15,508 nucleotides of DNA, taken from NCBI GenBank assembly GCA_030636765.1, contig DAOVWI010000039.1:1-15508 (forward strand), given 5' to 3'. Below the pieces are notes generated by a model. That model did no database searches. It was not told where the DNA came from and saw only the letters and a list, made by a program, of their open reading frames with translations. How positions within the stretch are numbered: position 1 is the stretch's first letter; the number at the start of each line of letters is the position of its first letter. Below are positions 15,025 to 15,508 of the stretch, in pieces. This DNA is from Gemmatimonadales bacterium (GTDB lineage: Bacteria; Gemmatimonadota; Gemmatimonadetes; Palauibacterales; Palauibacteraceae). The translations under genes and the position numbers were made by a program.

Positions 15025-15474
15025 TCAGACGCCGAACTGTGTCAGGTGGTGATCCAGGTGCTTGTAACACATCCAGCCCATCTCGTCATGGCTCAGCTCG
15101 CCGAAAAGGGCATGGCGCGTGGCTGGACCGTGCTCCGCAGCGCGGAAGGCCTCCAGAGCGGCCAGAAGCCGATCCTTCTCGGCCGGGAAGTCCTTCGCGG
15201 TCGTCTGCAGATATTGCGGGTGCGTCCTCGTGTTCCTGGGGTACGGCTTGTCGCTGACCACCATCTTCCTGATGAATCCGCCCAGTAGCCTCACGATGAA
15301 CGGAGTGCCCTCGAGCGCCTTGCCGTTGGACACTTCCTGGATCTCCGCGCAGTGCGAGAGCATCTGTCCCACCGACATGACACCCCACTGCGGCTGCGTA
15401 CCGGCCGTGAGCGCGTCGATCCGCTGGAGGGACTTTCCGTAGACGTCGTCGTCGTACAGAAGCTTCCGGATCAT
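15025..15474 (-). CDS. DUF1569 family protein, DinB superfamily
   Basis: The protein is 149 aa from ATG 15474, with GGAAGG just upstream. It matches the DUF1569 branch of the DinB/YfiT four-helix-bundle superfamily: 'WGVMSVGQMLSHCAEIQEV' near the N-terminus, 'GGFIRKMVVSDKPYPRNTRT' in the middle, then 'LFGELSHDEMGWMCYKHLDH' and the end 'HHLTQFGV'. His41 and the His139/His142/His143 group are placed like the metal-binding histidines of DinB-like proteins. Members are metal-binding proteins, some acting as thiol-dependent transferases, but the role of this branch is not established. No signal peptide is present, so it is cytoplasmic. It has no clear operon partner within the window. Confidence 0.92.
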   Translation of the reverse strand: MIRKLLYDDDVYGKSLQRIDALTAGTQPQWGVMSVGQMLSHCAEIQEVSNGKALEGTPFIVRLLGGFIRKMVVSDKPYPRNTRTHPQYLQTTAKDFPAEKDRLLAALEAFRAAEHGPATRHALFGELSHDEMGWMCYKHLDHHLTQFGV

Positions 15475-15508
15475 GAACCTTCCAAGACTGCAGAAGCGCC
15501 CTACTTCG

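Overview
The window is GC-rich bacterial chromosome with a Gram-negative (diderm) gene set: lipoproteins, periplasmic proteases, and an Mla-type phospholipid transporter. Signal peptides ending in motifs such as 'PLGAQ', tandem secreted M16 proteins and the overall gene style suggest a Gemmatimonadota-like organism. That placement is inference; there is no rRNA or other marker gene here. No tRNA, rRNA, IS element, CRISPR array or phage gene was recognised.

Left part (1-6532), secreted and periplasmic hydrolases: the 3' end of one M16 protein (1-339) overlaps by 4 bp the start of a second M16 protein (336-1796) that has lost its zinc-binding motif. Convergent to these is a lipoprotein amidase with a fused C-terminal DUF3047-like domain (1817-4066, minus). 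A roughly 200-bp divergent region separates it from a PSMA/transferrin-receptor-like M28 metallopeptidase (4271-6532). Together these look like envelope enzymes for breaking down peptides and amides.

Middle (6550-10007, minus), a four-gene overlapping operon for an MCE-type lipid transporter: MlaE permease with an N-terminal STAS-like region, MlaF ATPase, MlaD with an MCE domain, and a PqiC-like auxiliary lipoprotein. Every junction overlaps (20, 4 and 4 bp), so translational coupling is likely. Divergent from it is a bacterial pentameric ligand-gated ion channel (10119-11198), the most striking single gene here.

Right part (11239-15508), small accessory genes: a four-helix membrane protein, a LamG-domain lipoprotein, a secreted protein of unknown function, a class I methyltransferase whose coding signal runs upstream of any usable start codon, a small secreted glycine-rich protein, and a DinB-superfamily DUF1569 protein. 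An unlisted minus-strand stretch (about 11743-11963) reads like the 3' end of a decayed or frameshifted gene.

The layout is compact: four convergent pairs end within about 17-40 bp of each other. No multi-gene system of an unknown kind was demonstrated. The best candidates for new biology are the amidase-DUF3047 fusion, the ion channel, the start-less methyltransferase and the unlisted fragment.
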